The translations under genes and the position numbers were made by a program. A DNA stretch of 64,000 nt. It comes from Candidatus Sulfopaludibacter sp. SbA3 (GTDB taxonomy: Bacteria; Acidobacteriota; Terriglobia; Bryobacterales; Bryobacteraceae). The first letter of the stretch is position 1, and each line of letters starts with the position of its first letter. The notes under the pieces are model-generated. The model saw only the letters and a program-made list of their open reading frames with translations. It had not been told where the DNA came from and searched no databases. The stretch is taken from positions 102,803 to 166,802 of the forward strand of contig CAMDCN010000015.1 in assembly GCA_945890485.1 (NCBI GenBank), written 5' to 3'. Shown in pieces: positions 19,359-27,386 of this stretch.

Positions 19359-20239
19359 AGTTGCAGTGTTTTAAGGTAGTCGCGGAAGGGCCCGCCGAGG
19401 TCGAAGCGCTTCATGGCGAACTCAACGGTCGCTTGCAGGAAGCCCAGCTTATCTCCGGCGTCGAAACGCTTACCTTCGAACTTGAAGCCGTAGATGGGCC
19501 GGCTGCGGAGCAGGTGCTTCAGCGCGTCCGTTAACTGGATCTCTCCGCCTTTGCCGGGTTCAATCGACTCGATTGAGGTGAAGATTTCCGGCGTCAGAAT
19601 GTACCGTCCGATGATCGCCAGGTTTGAGGGGGCTTCGTCGGCCTTTGGCTTCTCCACGAGATTTCGAATGCGGAACAAGCGGCCGCTGACGCCCTGATGG
19701 TCGATGGGCTCGGCGTCGACGACGCCATAGGCGGAGATGTTCTCGCGGGGAACCTCCATTAGCGCCACGACGGACGCGCCGTAGAACTCATACACGTCGC
19801 TCATCTGGCGGAGGCACGGAATTTCCGCGTCGATGATATCGTCGGAAAGAACGACCGAGAACGGTTCGTTACCAACCAACTCCTTTGCTCGGAGCACCGC
19901 ATGGCCGAGGCCGAGTGCCTCCTTCTGCCGGACATAGCTGACGTCAATCATGTCCGAGATGCTGCGCACTTGGTGCAGCAGGTCTTTCTTGCCCTTCGAT
20001 TCCAGCAGATGTTCCAGCTCAAAGCTGACGTCGAAGTGGTCTTCGATCGCGCTCTTGCCGCGTCCGGTAACGATGATGATATTGCTCATCCCGGAGTGCA
20101 TCGCCTCTTCGACGCCATACTGAATCAGCGGCTTGTCCACCAACGGCAACATTTCTTTGGGCATCGCCTTGGTGGCAGGCAGGAACCGAGTTCCCAGTCC
20201 CGCTGCGGGAAACACTGCTTTGCGTGGTTTCGCAATCAT
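19355..20239 (-). CDS. galU: UTP-glucose-1-phosphate uridylyltransferase
   Basis: GalU makes UDP-glucose from UTP and glucose 1-phosphate, supplying cell-envelope polysaccharides. The nucleotide loop AAGLGTRFLPATKAMPKEML is at residues 11-30. Further family blocks are PLIQYGVEEA, VTGRGKSAIEDHFD and FKFEGKRFDAGDKLGFLQA. The frame is open further upstream, but the ATG at 20239 has a GAGGAG site 12 bases upstream and gives the usual 294 residues, so that start was chosen. Confidence 0.96.
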   Translation of the reverse strand: MIAKPRKAVFPAAGLGTRFLPATKAMPKEMLPLVDKPLIQYGVEEAMHSGMSNIIIVTGRGKSAIEDHFDVSFELEHLLESKGKKDLLHQVRSISDMIDVSYVRQKEALGLGHAVLRAKELVGNEPFSVVLSDDIIDAEIPCLRQMSDVYEFYGASVVALMEVPRENISAYGVVDAEPIDHQGVSGRLFRIRNLVEKPKADEAPSNLAIIGRYILTPEIFTSIESIEPGKGGEIQLTDALKHLLRSRPIYGFKFEGKRFDAGDKLGFLQATVEFAMKRFDLGGPFRDYLKTLQL

Positions 20240-20290
20240 TCGATTTTGAATCTCCTCAACTCGGGGGCCATGACGTCCAATATATGTGCC

Positions 20291-20304
20291 CGGTACTGGT
20301 ACCG
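20291..20304. promoter_or_regulatory. Palindrome CGGTAC-TG-GTACCG between galU and a divergent gene
   Basis: The arms are perfect 6-bp inverted repeats with a 2-base centre. The site sits in the 141-base divergent gap between galU and the PAS/receiver gene, 52 bases from the galU start. Such a place suits an operator. No regulator can be assigned. Confidence 0.3.
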
Positions 20305-20380
20305 ACTGCCTTGAAGTACCCACTAAAGTGCAATTGCATCCGGACACTTGGCCCCGCACACTATAGTAACTTCCCTGCGC

Positions 20381-21727
20381 ATGGAGAAATCGGAACACTA
20401 TACTTGGCGATCCCGTGAGGTCGCCCGCCTGCTCTCACTCGTCGAGTCGGAACGGCGTTACTACGAGGAGATTCTGACGATTCTGCCAGTTCCGGTGGCA
20501 ATTGTGCAGGCCAGCGGCCAATTCATTTCGGCGAATCGGAGCTTCCTGCAATCGCAGAAGATTAGCATCGCGGAACTCAGTGCGCTGAATATGGCTCGGG
20601 TTCTGCCTGCGGTTCCAGTGGTGCCTGGCGCCCATGAGGGCTGGGATCTTTTGCGGATTCAGCGGTGGGACGATGAAGAATCGGATCTGGTGCTGGTGCA
20701 ACATACGGCCGCCGTCGCGGCCGCGCCGCCGGATCCGGCGTTGGCGGAATTCGCCCTGCAGGAGGCGGCCACCGCGGCCTCGGCAAGGCTGGCGGGCCGA
20801 GTTCTGCATGAAGCGAACAACCTGCTCATGGTGCTCTCCGGATATGGGGAGGAGATCCTGGATGCGTTGCCGCCCGGTAGCCCGTTGCGGGAAGACATGC
20901 GGGAGATCCTGCGGTCGACGGACCGGATCAAAGGCATGTCGACGCAGTTGCAGATGTTAGCGGCTCCCCCGAAAGCGGTTCGTACTTCTTTTGACCTTCT
21001 GACTTTCTTGCGGGCTCTGTCGGCCCGGGAGCCGGGCCTGAGTGTTACAAGCTCCGTGGCGGCAGTCGCGGTTACGGCCGACCGGGGCCAATTCGAACAG
21101 GCGCTCTTGTCACTGTTACGCTATGCACAGCGGCCGCTCGTGGCAGCAGTCAACGGTCCTGCTGGGCTAGTGATCTCTGGCTTTACACGTTCCCTGAAGG
21201 ATGATCTCGAACTGTTGAGCCCCGCCGCGCGAGCGTCGAATGGAGCTCTATCGGCTGTCCCGGCGTTGCTCCTCGAGTCGCGCGTGCAGTGGCGGGTCCT
21301 CTCGTCGGCGGACGGCGCGAGCCTGCACTTGCAGTTTGCCAATGATGCCGTACCGGCTGGGCCCGCCAGGCGGATTCTTGTCGTCGATGATGAGGAGGGA
21401 ATTCGGACGCTGGTCCGCAAAGTACTGGAGCGGCAGGGCTTCCAAGTGAGCGAGGCGGAATCGGGTGATGCGGCGTTAGCCCTGCTTGAGCGCGACGGGG
21501 CATCGTACGACCTGCTGATCAGCGACATGATGATGCCCGGGTTGGATGGGCGGGCGCTGGCAAACCGGGTTGCCCAGATGCGGCCCGGAATTCGCATCCT
21601 ATTTATATCTGGTTACACCGAAGACGCAGAAGTGCAATCGGGGCGACTGGCGCCAGGAACGGCATTTCTGCCTAAGCCATTTCCACACTCGGCATTAGTC
21701 GATGCCGTAAATCGATTACTGGCCTAG
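20381..21727 (+). CDS. PAS - degenerate histidine kinase - receiver protein
   Basis: The 448-residue cytoplasmic protein has a PAS-like sensor (about residues 25-115). A dimerisation/H-box region around H143 (RVLHEANNLLMVLSGYG) corresponds to HDFNNLL in hybrid kinases. Next comes a shrunken ATPase region: ADRGQFEQALLSLL is the only N-box remnant, and I find no DxGxG or GxGLG boxes. A full receiver domain follows from residue 332, with D336/D337, phospho-acceptor D382 (LLISDMMMPGLDG) and K432 (FLPKPF). It probably cannot bind ATP and may act as a phosphotransfer or scaffold protein. The ATG at 20381 is preferred over an in-frame start at 20348. Confidence 0.8.
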   Translation: MEKSEHYTWRSREVARLLSLVESERRYYEEILTILPVPVAIVQASGQFISANRSFLQSQKISIAELSALNMARVLPAVPVVPGAHEGWDLLRIQRWDDEESDLVLVQHTAAVAAAPPDPALAEFALQEAATAASARLAGRVLHEANNLLMVLSGYGEEILDALPPGSPLREDMREILRSTDRIKGMSTQLQMLAAPPKAVRTSFDLLTFLRALSAREPGLSVTSSVAAVAVTADRGQFEQALLSLLRYAQRPLVAAVNGPAGLVISGFTRSLKDDLELLSPAARASNGALSAVPALLLESRVQWRVLSSADGASLHLQFANDAVPAGPARRILVVDDEEGIRTLVRKVLERQGFQVSEAESGDAALALLERDGASYDLLISDMMMPGLDGRALANRVAQMRPGIRILFISGYTEDAEVQSGRLAPGTAFLPKPFPHSALVDAVNRLLA

Positions 21728-22318
21728 CACCACTCGCCGGTTGTCAATGCGCCAAGGCTTCGTGAGCAGGGTTCGCAGCGCCTCGCTATAGATCCGATGT
21801 TCTTCGCGAAGAATACGAGCCGAGAGGGCCTCGGGGGTGTCGGAATCTTCAACCGCGACGGCGGCCTGCAAGACTATCGGGCCGTTGTCGAGTTGTTCAT
21901 CGACGAAGTGGACCGTACATCCGGTGATTTTCACGCCGTAGTCGAAGGCCTGATGCTGGGCATCGAGTCCGGCAAAGGCGGGCAACAGCGACGGATGAAT
22001 ATTCAGGATGCGCTGAGGGAACTCGCGAATGAAACCGGCGCTGAGGATGCGCATGTAGCCAGCCAGGATCACCCACTCAACCTGGTGCTCCTTGAGCGTG
22101 GCGGCAAGGCGTTGATCGTACTCCTCGCGGTCCACTCCCTTTGACGGCAGTGAGACCGTCGCTAAGCCGCGCTCCCGCGCCGCAGCGAGGCCAGGAGCGT
22201 CCGGCCGGTTCGAGATCACAACGGCGATTTCGGCCGGGAGATTGCCCTGCCGAATCTGATCGGCTATCGCCAGGAAGTTTGAGCCGCGGCCGGAGAGGAC
22301 GACCCCCAGCCGGGTCAT
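21716..22318 (-). CDS. purN: Phosphoribosylglycinamide formyltransferase (10-formyl-THF dependent)
   Basis: PurN transfers a formyl group to GAR in de novo purine synthesis. The 200-residue protein starts with RLGVVLSGRGSNF. The catalytic and folate regions are visible: LAGYMRILSAGFI, NIHPSLLPAFAGL with the catalytic Asn/His pair, and VHFVDEQLDNGPIV with the essential Asp. It overlaps purM by 4 bases, a common gene pair. Its last 12 bases overlap the convergent PAS/receiver gene. Confidence 0.96.
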   Translation of the reverse strand: MTRLGVVLSGRGSNFLAIADQIRQGNLPAEIAVVISNRPDAPGLAAARERGLATVSLPSKGVDREEYDQRLAATLKEHQVEWVILAGYMRILSAGFIREFPQRILNIHPSLLPAFAGLDAQHQAFDYGVKITGCTVHFVDEQLDNGPIVLQAAVAVEDSDTPEALSARILREEHRIYSEALRTLLTKPWRIDNRRVVLGQ

Positions 22319-23355
22319 ACGTAGCGGACTCGGACGCCCCGGCGCACCGGGACGACGGTTCCGATCTGGAAGTGGGGTTCGCCGATGCTCTTGAGCATCG
22401 CCATGGCTTTGGGGGCTTGCTTTGCGCCGACGCAGAGGATCATGCCGACGCCAAGGTTGAACGTCCGGCGATAATCGTCATCGGGTACGTTGCCGAGTTC
22501 CCGCATGTGCTCGAAGAGCGCGGGCACTGTCCAGGAGCTGAGCGCGATCTCGGCGCCGAGGCCTTTGGGAAGCATGCGAGGCGTGTTGTCGCTGATGCCA
22601 CCACCAGTGATGTGCGCAGCGCCCTTGAGCAGCTTGGCCTTCAGCAGCGTCTGAATCGCCTTCAGGTAGCTGCGGTGGACTTTGAGTAGGGCGTCGGCGA
22701 CCGTACTGCCGAGAGCATCAACGTGCTGATCCGGGCGATAGCCCGCGACATCAAAGAGCAGCTTGCGGGCAAGCGAATAGCCGTTGGTATGCAGACCGGT
22801 GGACGGCAGGCCGATCAGGACATCCCCGGCCTCCACTGTCTTGCCGTCCAGCATCTTGTCGCGTTCGACGGCGCCAACGATGAAGCCGGCCAAGTCGTAT
22901 TCGCCTGGCAGATACATGCCGGGCATTTCAGCCGTCTCCCCGCCGATCAGCGCACAGCCGTTGGCCTTGCAGCCGCGGGCGATGCCTTTCACGACGTCGC
23001 CAGCGATGCGGGCTTCGAGCTTTCCGACCGCGAAGTAGTCGAGGAAAAAGAGCGGCACCGCACCCTGGACGGCGATATCGTTAACGCAGTGATTAACGAG
23101 ATCCTCGCCCACCGTGTCATGCCGGCCGGTGACGAAGGCGACCTTTAACTTGGTCCCTACCCCGTCGGCCGAGCTGATCAGCACCGGTTTCTTCCAGCCC
23201 TGGAGGAGATACCCGGCGCCAAAGGAGCCGATATCCGTCTTCACGGAATCCGTGAACGTCTTGCGGGCGTGGGAGCGAATCAGCGCGACTGCGCGACCCG
23301 CCTCATCAATATCCACTCCCGCGTCTTTGTACTCGATCGGTTTCGAACTTGCCAT
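22315..23355 (-). CDS. purM: Phosphoribosylformylglycinamidine cyclo-ligase (AIR synthetase)
   Basis: PurM closes the imidazole ring of AIR using ATP. The 346-residue protein has the family start YKDAGVDIDEAGRAV, then LISSADGVGTKLKVAF, the HCVNDI-like stretch VNHCVNDIAVQGAVPLFFLDY, and the GGETAEMPGMY loop. ITGGGISDNTPRMLP lies near the C-terminus. Length and motif order are normal. It precedes purN in one transcription unit. Confidence 0.97.
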   Translation of the reverse strand: MASSKPIEYKDAGVDIDEAGRAVALIRSHARKTFTDSVKTDIGSFGAGYLLQGWKKPVLISSADGVGTKLKVAFVTGRHDTVGEDLVNHCVNDIAVQGAVPLFFLDYFAVGKLEARIAGDVVKGIARGCKANGCALIGGETAEMPGMYLPGEYDLAGFIVGAVERDKMLDGKTVEAGDVLIGLPSTGLHTNGYSLARKLLFDVAGYRPDQHVDALGSTVADALLKVHRSYLKAIQTLLKAKLLKGAAHITGGGISDNTPRMLPKGLGAEIALSSWTVPALFEHMRELGNVPDDDYRRTFNLGVGMILCVGAKQAPKAMAMLKSIGEPHFQIGTVVPVRRGVRVRYV

Positions 23356-23389
23356 GCTATACGAAAACCTTTAGGTTACCGTATACAGC

Positions 23390-23677
23390 CTATTCGATAA
23401 AACCTCTCCATGCATTCCCGCGTTCATCGCGCAGCATAATGCCGCAACCGTCGGAGACGCCGGAGATGGTTTTCCCGTGTTGACTGCAGAATCGATAGCG
23501 CGTGATATTGTCGCCTTGAGGTTCCGCCGTGCCGTTCCACTCAACGCCGTATTCATCGCGAAGTCGAACAAACTCGCCGGTTCCGAACCCAAACAAAGTT
23601 CCGCCACCGCGCACATTCTCGAAGCGGTAGTAACCGCTGGGGACGGAAGTGGCTCTTTGATTGCGACGGTAGATCAT
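23390..23677 (-). CDS. Small protein of unknown function
   Basis: This 95-residue frame looks coding, with a balanced charge and a regular Gly/aromatic pattern (RFENVRGGGTLFGFG, FVRLRDEYGVEW, GCGIMLRDERGNAWRG). The two similar RDE-G-W phrases suggest an internal repeat of a small beta fold. It has no signal peptide or membrane segment. No good ribosome-binding site is visible before the ATG. It lies between purM and the GHMP kinase on the same strand. No family was recognised. The competing frame at 23371-23616 looks less like protein. Confidence 0.5.
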   Translation of the reverse strand: MIYRRNQRATSVPSGYYRFENVRGGGTLFGFGTGEFVRLRDEYGVEWNGTAEPQGDNITRYRFCSQHGKTISGVSDGCGIMLRDERGNAWRGFIE

Positions 23678-23747
23678 ACCCGCATTTTCGCCGGAATCGA
23701 CTTCAACTACTATGCGGCAAATCCCCCAGCCAACCCGAGTCCCCGCC

Positions 23748-24740
23748 TTAGACGATTTTCGGCCGGATCACCGCAACGCCAATCGCCCCCAGCGCGGCCG
23801 TCAGCTTGCCGAACTGTTCGTCGCTTTCGTAAAGGCCGACGATGGCTCCTCCGGAACCGGCGAAATTGGCAGAAGCGCCGCAACTGCGCGCCGCGTGAAT
23901 CATCTCGAGATTTCCCTCGCCAATCTCGTAGAGCTTAGTGCGAAGGTCAAAGTTGGCGTCAATCAGTTCATGGAGCCTTTTCCGGTCTCCCGCGATTAAT
24001 GCCGCCCGTCCCTGCTCGGCATATGAGGCCCATGTCTTCATGGCGTCCACGACAAGCGGTTCGCCGCGTCGCCATCTCTCCCGTACATTGTTGTGGAATA
24101 ACTCAGTCCCTTCGCTCAGAGAGGTGCGGTAAGCGACATACAGCCGATCTAGTAGCGCCGGGTCCAAGGGCTCGTAGTGTCCGTAGCCTTGCCGCTGCAT
24201 CAACTCCTGGTCGAAGTCCATATAGACTACACCGCCATAGGCTTGAATCACCCGATCCTGCAGTCCGGCGCTAACACCCAACTCCCGGGTTTCGGTTTCG
24301 AGGACCAGATTGGCCTGTATCGGGACGGGTATCTCGATGGAGTAGTACTGCATCAAGGCACGGAGGGCCGCGGTGATGATAGCGCTGCTGCCTCCCATTC
24401 CAAGCCGGAGTGGCACCGTGGACTCATACTCCAACGTGAAATTGCGCTCCGGCAGATCAATTCCCTTTTCCTTGCAGTAGTCAAGAAAGCGAACAATCAG
24501 CGCCTGTACGATGCGAATACCGCCGTAGTAACCTCGCCAGCGGGTCGAAGTGTAAAGGTCGTCGAGGCTGTCGAAAACGGGCAAATCAGATTTCGAAGGT
24601 CTTATTTCCAGTCGCGCGCTCGGATACAAGAGAACTCGCGCGCGGAAATTCCGCACCAATAATGAAATCGTTTTGCCGAAATAGCCGTCACTGGGATTAC
24701 CGAGCAGGCCAGCCCGGGCGTAAGCATAGGTTTCGATCAT
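23748..24740 (-). CDS. GHMP kinase, glucuronokinase-like
   Basis: The 330-residue protein has the GHMP fold: an N-terminal ARAGLLGNPSDGYFGKTIS, the ATP loop PLRLGMGGSSAIITAAL near residue 120, and the C-terminal ANFAGSGGAIVGLY motif. The LLGNPSDGYFGKTI start resembles plant glucuronokinases more than galactokinase, homoserine kinase or mevalonate kinase. It may phosphorylate glucuronate or another sugar at C1. With galU nearby this would fit nucleotide-sugar salvage, but that is inference. The ATG at 24740 begins the conserved region, and an upstream ATG at 24752 adds four residues. Confidence 0.75.
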   Translation of the reverse strand: MIETYAYARAGLLGNPSDGYFGKTISLLVRNFRARVLLYPSARLEIRPSKSDLPVFDSLDDLYTSTRWRGYYGGIRIVQALIVRFLDYCKEKGIDLPERNFTLEYESTVPLRLGMGGSSAIITAALRALMQYYSIEIPVPIQANLVLETETRELGVSAGLQDRVIQAYGGVVYMDFDQELMQRQGYGHYEPLDPALLDRLYVAYRTSLSEGTELFHNNVRERWRRGEPLVVDAMKTWASYAEQGRAALIAGDRKRLHELIDANFDLRTKLYEIGEGNLEMIHAARSCGASANFAGSGGAIVGLYESDEQFGKLTAALGAIGVAVIRPKIV

Positions 24741-24803
24741 ATGGCCCCTCATGATCGCCCGACCCGCCCATGGGACGCAACCGTCCAGGCATACTGGGAG
24801 ATT

Positions 24804-25277
24804 ATGCGCGCACTCTTACAGCGGGTCCTCCGCGCCGATATCACAGTAGACGGCGTGGTGACTGGGGCGATTGGGCCCGGTTTATTGGTGTTTTTGGGGG
24901 TTGGGAGGGACGATACGGAACTCGATGCTGACTACCTTGTCGACAAGATTCTGCACCTGCGCATTTTTCCTGATGAACAGGGACGCATGAACCGTAACCT
25001 CAGGGAGACTTCGAACGCTTTACTAGTCGCTTCGCAGTTTACCCTCTTCGCAGAGACGAAAAAAGGACGAAGGCCCAGCTTTGACTCCGCCGCTCCGCCC
25101 GACTTAGCTCGTCGCTTATATGAGTATTTTCTCAAGAAAGCGGAAATATCCGGTGCCAATGTGCAGTGCGGCGTATTTCAAGCGCATATGTCGGTTTCGT
25201 TGGTCAACGACGGACCGGTCACGATATTAATCAACTCCCTTGACAAATGCAAAGTGAAGGCCGACTCTAGTAACTAG
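24804..25277 (+). CDS. dtd: D-aminoacyl-tRNA deacylase
   Basis: DTD removes D-amino acids and glycine mis-attached to tRNA. The 157-residue protein starts MRALLQRVLRADITVDG. It has the two DTD signatures, SQFTLFAETKKGRRPSF and NDGPVTILI (the NxGPxT motif). The frame is open to 24741, but the extra 21 residues do not match the family, so the ATG at 24804 was chosen. It is divergent from the GHMP kinase and lies 3 bases before a small basic protein gene. Confidence 0.93.
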   Translation: MRALLQRVLRADITVDGVVTGAIGPGLLVFLGVGRDDTELDADYLVDKILHLRIFPDEQGRMNRNLRETSNALLVASQFTLFAETKKGRRPSFDSAAPPDLARRLYEYFLKKAEISGANVQCGVFQAHMSVSLVNDGPVTILINSLDKCKVKADSSN

Positions 25278-25280
25278 AGT

Positions 25281-25592
25281 ATGGCTAAAACAACTCTCCT
25301 CGTCGACAACATCGCGCTTTACGAAGCGGCTCTAGAAGGTTTAGAGCTGCAGAAGCAGCGCGTAGAAGAACAGATCCGTCAGGTTCGCGCTGTCCTTAGC
25401 GGCCGGCGGGTCACTGCTACACAGTCGGAAGCTGCGTCCGCCGCGGCCACGACTGACAGAAAGAAGAAAGTTAAGGCTGCGCCTTCTGTTAAGAAGCCGC
25501 GGAAACGGACCCTCAGCGAAGAGGCCCGTCAACGCATCGCAGCGGCTCAAAAGAAGCGTTGGGAAACCTTCCGCGCTGCTCAGGGCAACTAA
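25281..25592 (+). CDS. Small basic coiled-coil protein, unknown function
   Basis: This 103-residue protein has an N-terminal helix that is probably a coiled coil (LYEAALEGLELQKQRVEEQIRQVRAVL). An Ala/Ser/Thr linker and a Lys-rich segment (KKKVKAAPSVKKPRKR) follow. It ends in a short motif, LSEEARQRIAAAQKKRW, which recurs in small acidobacterial proteins and resembles DNA- or RNA-binding tails. The charge suggests nucleic-acid binding. It starts 3 bases after dtd, so it is likely co-transcribed. Confidence 0.75.
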   Translation: MAKTTLLVDNIALYEAALEGLELQKQRVEEQIRQVRAVLSGRRVTATQSEAASAAATTDRKKKVKAAPSVKKPRKRTLSEEARQRIAAAQKKRWETFRAAQGN

Positions 25593-25603
25593 GTTTCCTC
25601 TCC

Positions 25604-26326
25604 CTATCCACCTCTCTCAACCACGCGCCAGCGATAGCGCGAAGCTAGCTCAACTAGTGAACCGCTATCGCGAACGCGTCCCGCCTCCAAGAACACTCCC
25701 CTGTTCGCAACCGCCTCCGCAAAGTCCATGTCATGCGTCGCCACCAGTTTCGCTTGTGGCAACTCCCGCAATAGCGCGATCAGTTCTCTTTGTCCCGGTG
25801 GGTCCAAGAACGTAGTGGGCTCGTCCAGCACCAGTAGCGCCGGATCGAGAATCAAAACCCCGGCCAGCGCCACCCGCTTCTTCTCTCCGGCGCTGAGTTG
25901 ATACGGCGGTCGTTCTGCTAGTTTCCCGATGCCCAACCTCTCCAGCATCGTTTGGGCGCGGCTACGGGCCTCCTCCGGCCCCGTGCCCCGTTGCCGTAGG
26001 CCGAAGGCCACGTCCTCCCAGACCGTGGGCATAAACAATTGGTCGTCCGAATCCTGGAAAATCAAGCCGACCTGTTCGCGGATGCGGCCCACCGTCGCAT
26101 TGGTCAACAGCTCGCCGCCCACCGTGATGCGCCCTTCCCCTCGCAATAAACCGTTCAGGTGAAGGAGTAGCGTCGTTTTGCCAGACCCGTTCGCTCCCAG
26201 CAAGGCGACTCCCTCCCCAGGAGCAATGGATAGGTCAACCCCATTGAGCGCAGCCCAACCGTTCGTGTAACGATGGCGCAGCCCCTCCACTCGTAACACT
26301 GTCCCCACGCCTGTTTCTTCCGCCAT
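25604..26326 (-). CDS. Energy-coupling-factor/CbiO-type ABC transporter ATPase, orphan
   Basis: This 240-residue ATP-binding subunit has Walker A GANGSGKTT, Q-loop LIFQDSDDQLFMPTV, signature LSAGEKKRVALAG, Walker B LLVLDEPTTFLD and H-loop VATHDMDF. The QDSDDQLF Q-loop is typical for CbiO/EcfA ATPases of cobalt, nickel or vitamin importers. The LSAGEKKR signature replaces LSGGQ, as in many of these. No transmembrane or substrate-binding subunit lies next to it, so the substrate cannot be inferred. Confidence 0.88.
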   Translation of the reverse strand: MAEETGVGTVLRVEGLRHRYTNGWAALNGVDLSIAPGEGVALLGANGSGKTTLLLHLNGLLRGEGRITVGGELLTNATVGRIREQVGLIFQDSDDQLFMPTVWEDVAFGLRQRGTGPEEARSRAQTMLERLGIGKLAERPPYQLSAGEKKRVALAGVLILDPALLVLDEPTTFLDPPGQRELIALLRELPQAKLVATHDMDFAEAVANRGVFLEAGRVRDSGSLVELASRYRWRVVERGG

Positions 26327-26363
26327 AAGCTGTCCTCTATTCTACTTGCGAGACAATAAGAGT

Positions 26364-26741
26364 GTGATCCTATCCATTGGTACTGACTTAGCCGAAGTAC
26401 TACGCATCCAGGATGCGCACACCCGCTTCGGCGACCGCTTTCTCCGGCGCGTATTCACGGCCGGAGAAATTGCTTACTCCATGCGCAAGGCCAATAAACA
26501 CGAACGGCTCGCGGCGCGCTTTGCTGCCAAGGAAGCGCTGATGAAGGCGATCGGCACGGGGCTTACCCGCGGCGTCTCGTGGCAGGACATCGAAGTAGTC
26601 AACCTGCCATCCGGCAAGCCCACGCTTCGGCTCACCGGCCAAGCCGCGATCCACGCTGAGCGATTGGGCACACGGCTCATCCACCTATCGTTGACGCACA
26701 CGGCGACCATGGCGATGGCCGTCGTCGTCCTCGAAGCCTAG
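26364..26741 (+). CDS. acpS: Holo-[acyl-carrier-protein] synthase
   Basis: AcpS transfers 4'-phosphopantetheine from CoA to acyl carrier protein. The 125-residue product begins ILSIGTDLAEVLRI, where the Asp of GTD binds metal. It has the second metal-site motif RFAAKEALMKAIGTG and ends in HLSLTHTATMAMAVVVLE. The GTG at 26364 gives the typical N-terminus. A TTG at 26346 is an in-frame alternative. It is divergent from the ATPase gene, with only 37 bases between them. Confidence 0.93.
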   Translation: MILSIGTDLAEVLRIQDAHTRFGDRFLRRVFTAGEIAYSMRKANKHERLAARFAAKEALMKAIGTGLTRGVSWQDIEVVNLPSGKPTLRLTGQAAIHAERLGTRLIHLSLTHTATMAMAVVVLEA

Positions 26742-26747
26742 CCAGGT

Positions 26748-27380
26748 CTAGGTGACGGTTGCGCCGCTTTTGCCCGCGGGCCGAAGCTGCGCCTCTTCGA
26801 GCCGTTTGGCTTGCTGATACGTGTAGATCATGCGGTGGATCACCGTGAGGTTGGCCAGGATCGCGATTACCCACAAAACGGGAGCCATCCTGTCGAACAA
26901 CGCTCCGATGATTAGCAGCACTACCCGTTCCGGCCGCTCCGCGAAGCCAACTTTGCACTGCGGGATCGTGTTCTCCGCCCGTGCCCGTGTATAGCTCACC
27001 ATCACGGAGCCAGTCATCACAACCGCGGTTAACACGACGTAGAAATAGCGGTCGATCGAGGCGTAGTAGACAAGCAGGCCCATCAACAAGCCCAGATCGG
27101 AGTACCGGTCGAGCACCGAGTCGAAGAAGCCGCCGAACATCGTCACCTGGTTGGTATGGCGCGCTACACGGCCATCCACCATGTCGAACAGCCCTGCTCC
27201 CAACACCACCAAACCGCCCGCGAAGAACTCGCCACGTCCGAGCAGCACGGCGGCGTAGACGTTGATCAGCAGGCCGATAAACGTCAGCATGTTCGGGTGG
27301 ATCTTGGAAAGCGCAAGGCCCCGCACAATCAGGAGAATCACTTGATTGCAGGCTTGGCCTATAGCGCGCGTGACTGTCAT
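26748..27380 (-). CDS. CDP-alcohol phosphatidyltransferase family membrane protein
   Basis: The 210-residue membrane protein has the family signature at about residues 66-91 (FDMVDGRVARHTNQVTMFGG then FFDSVLDRYSD), with all four Asp residues of D-x2-D-G-x2-A-R-x8-G-x3-D-x3-D. Several membrane helices follow. It transfers a phosphatidyl group from CDP-diacylglycerol to an alcohol. Glycerol 3-phosphate (PgsA) or inositol phosphate are candidates and cannot be separated by eye. It follows greA by 6 bases on the same strand. Confidence 0.88.
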   Translation of the reverse strand: MTVTRAIGQACNQVILLIVRGLALSKIHPNMLTFIGLLINVYAAVLLGRGEFFAGGLVVLGAGLFDMVDGRVARHTNQVTMFGGFFDSVLDRYSDLGLLMGLLVYYASIDRYFYVVLTAVVMTGSVMVSYTRARAENTIPQCKVGFAERPERVVLLIIGALFDRMAPVLWVIAILANLTVIHRMIYTYQQAKRLEEAQLRPAGKSGATVT

Positions 27381-27386
27381 CGAAAC

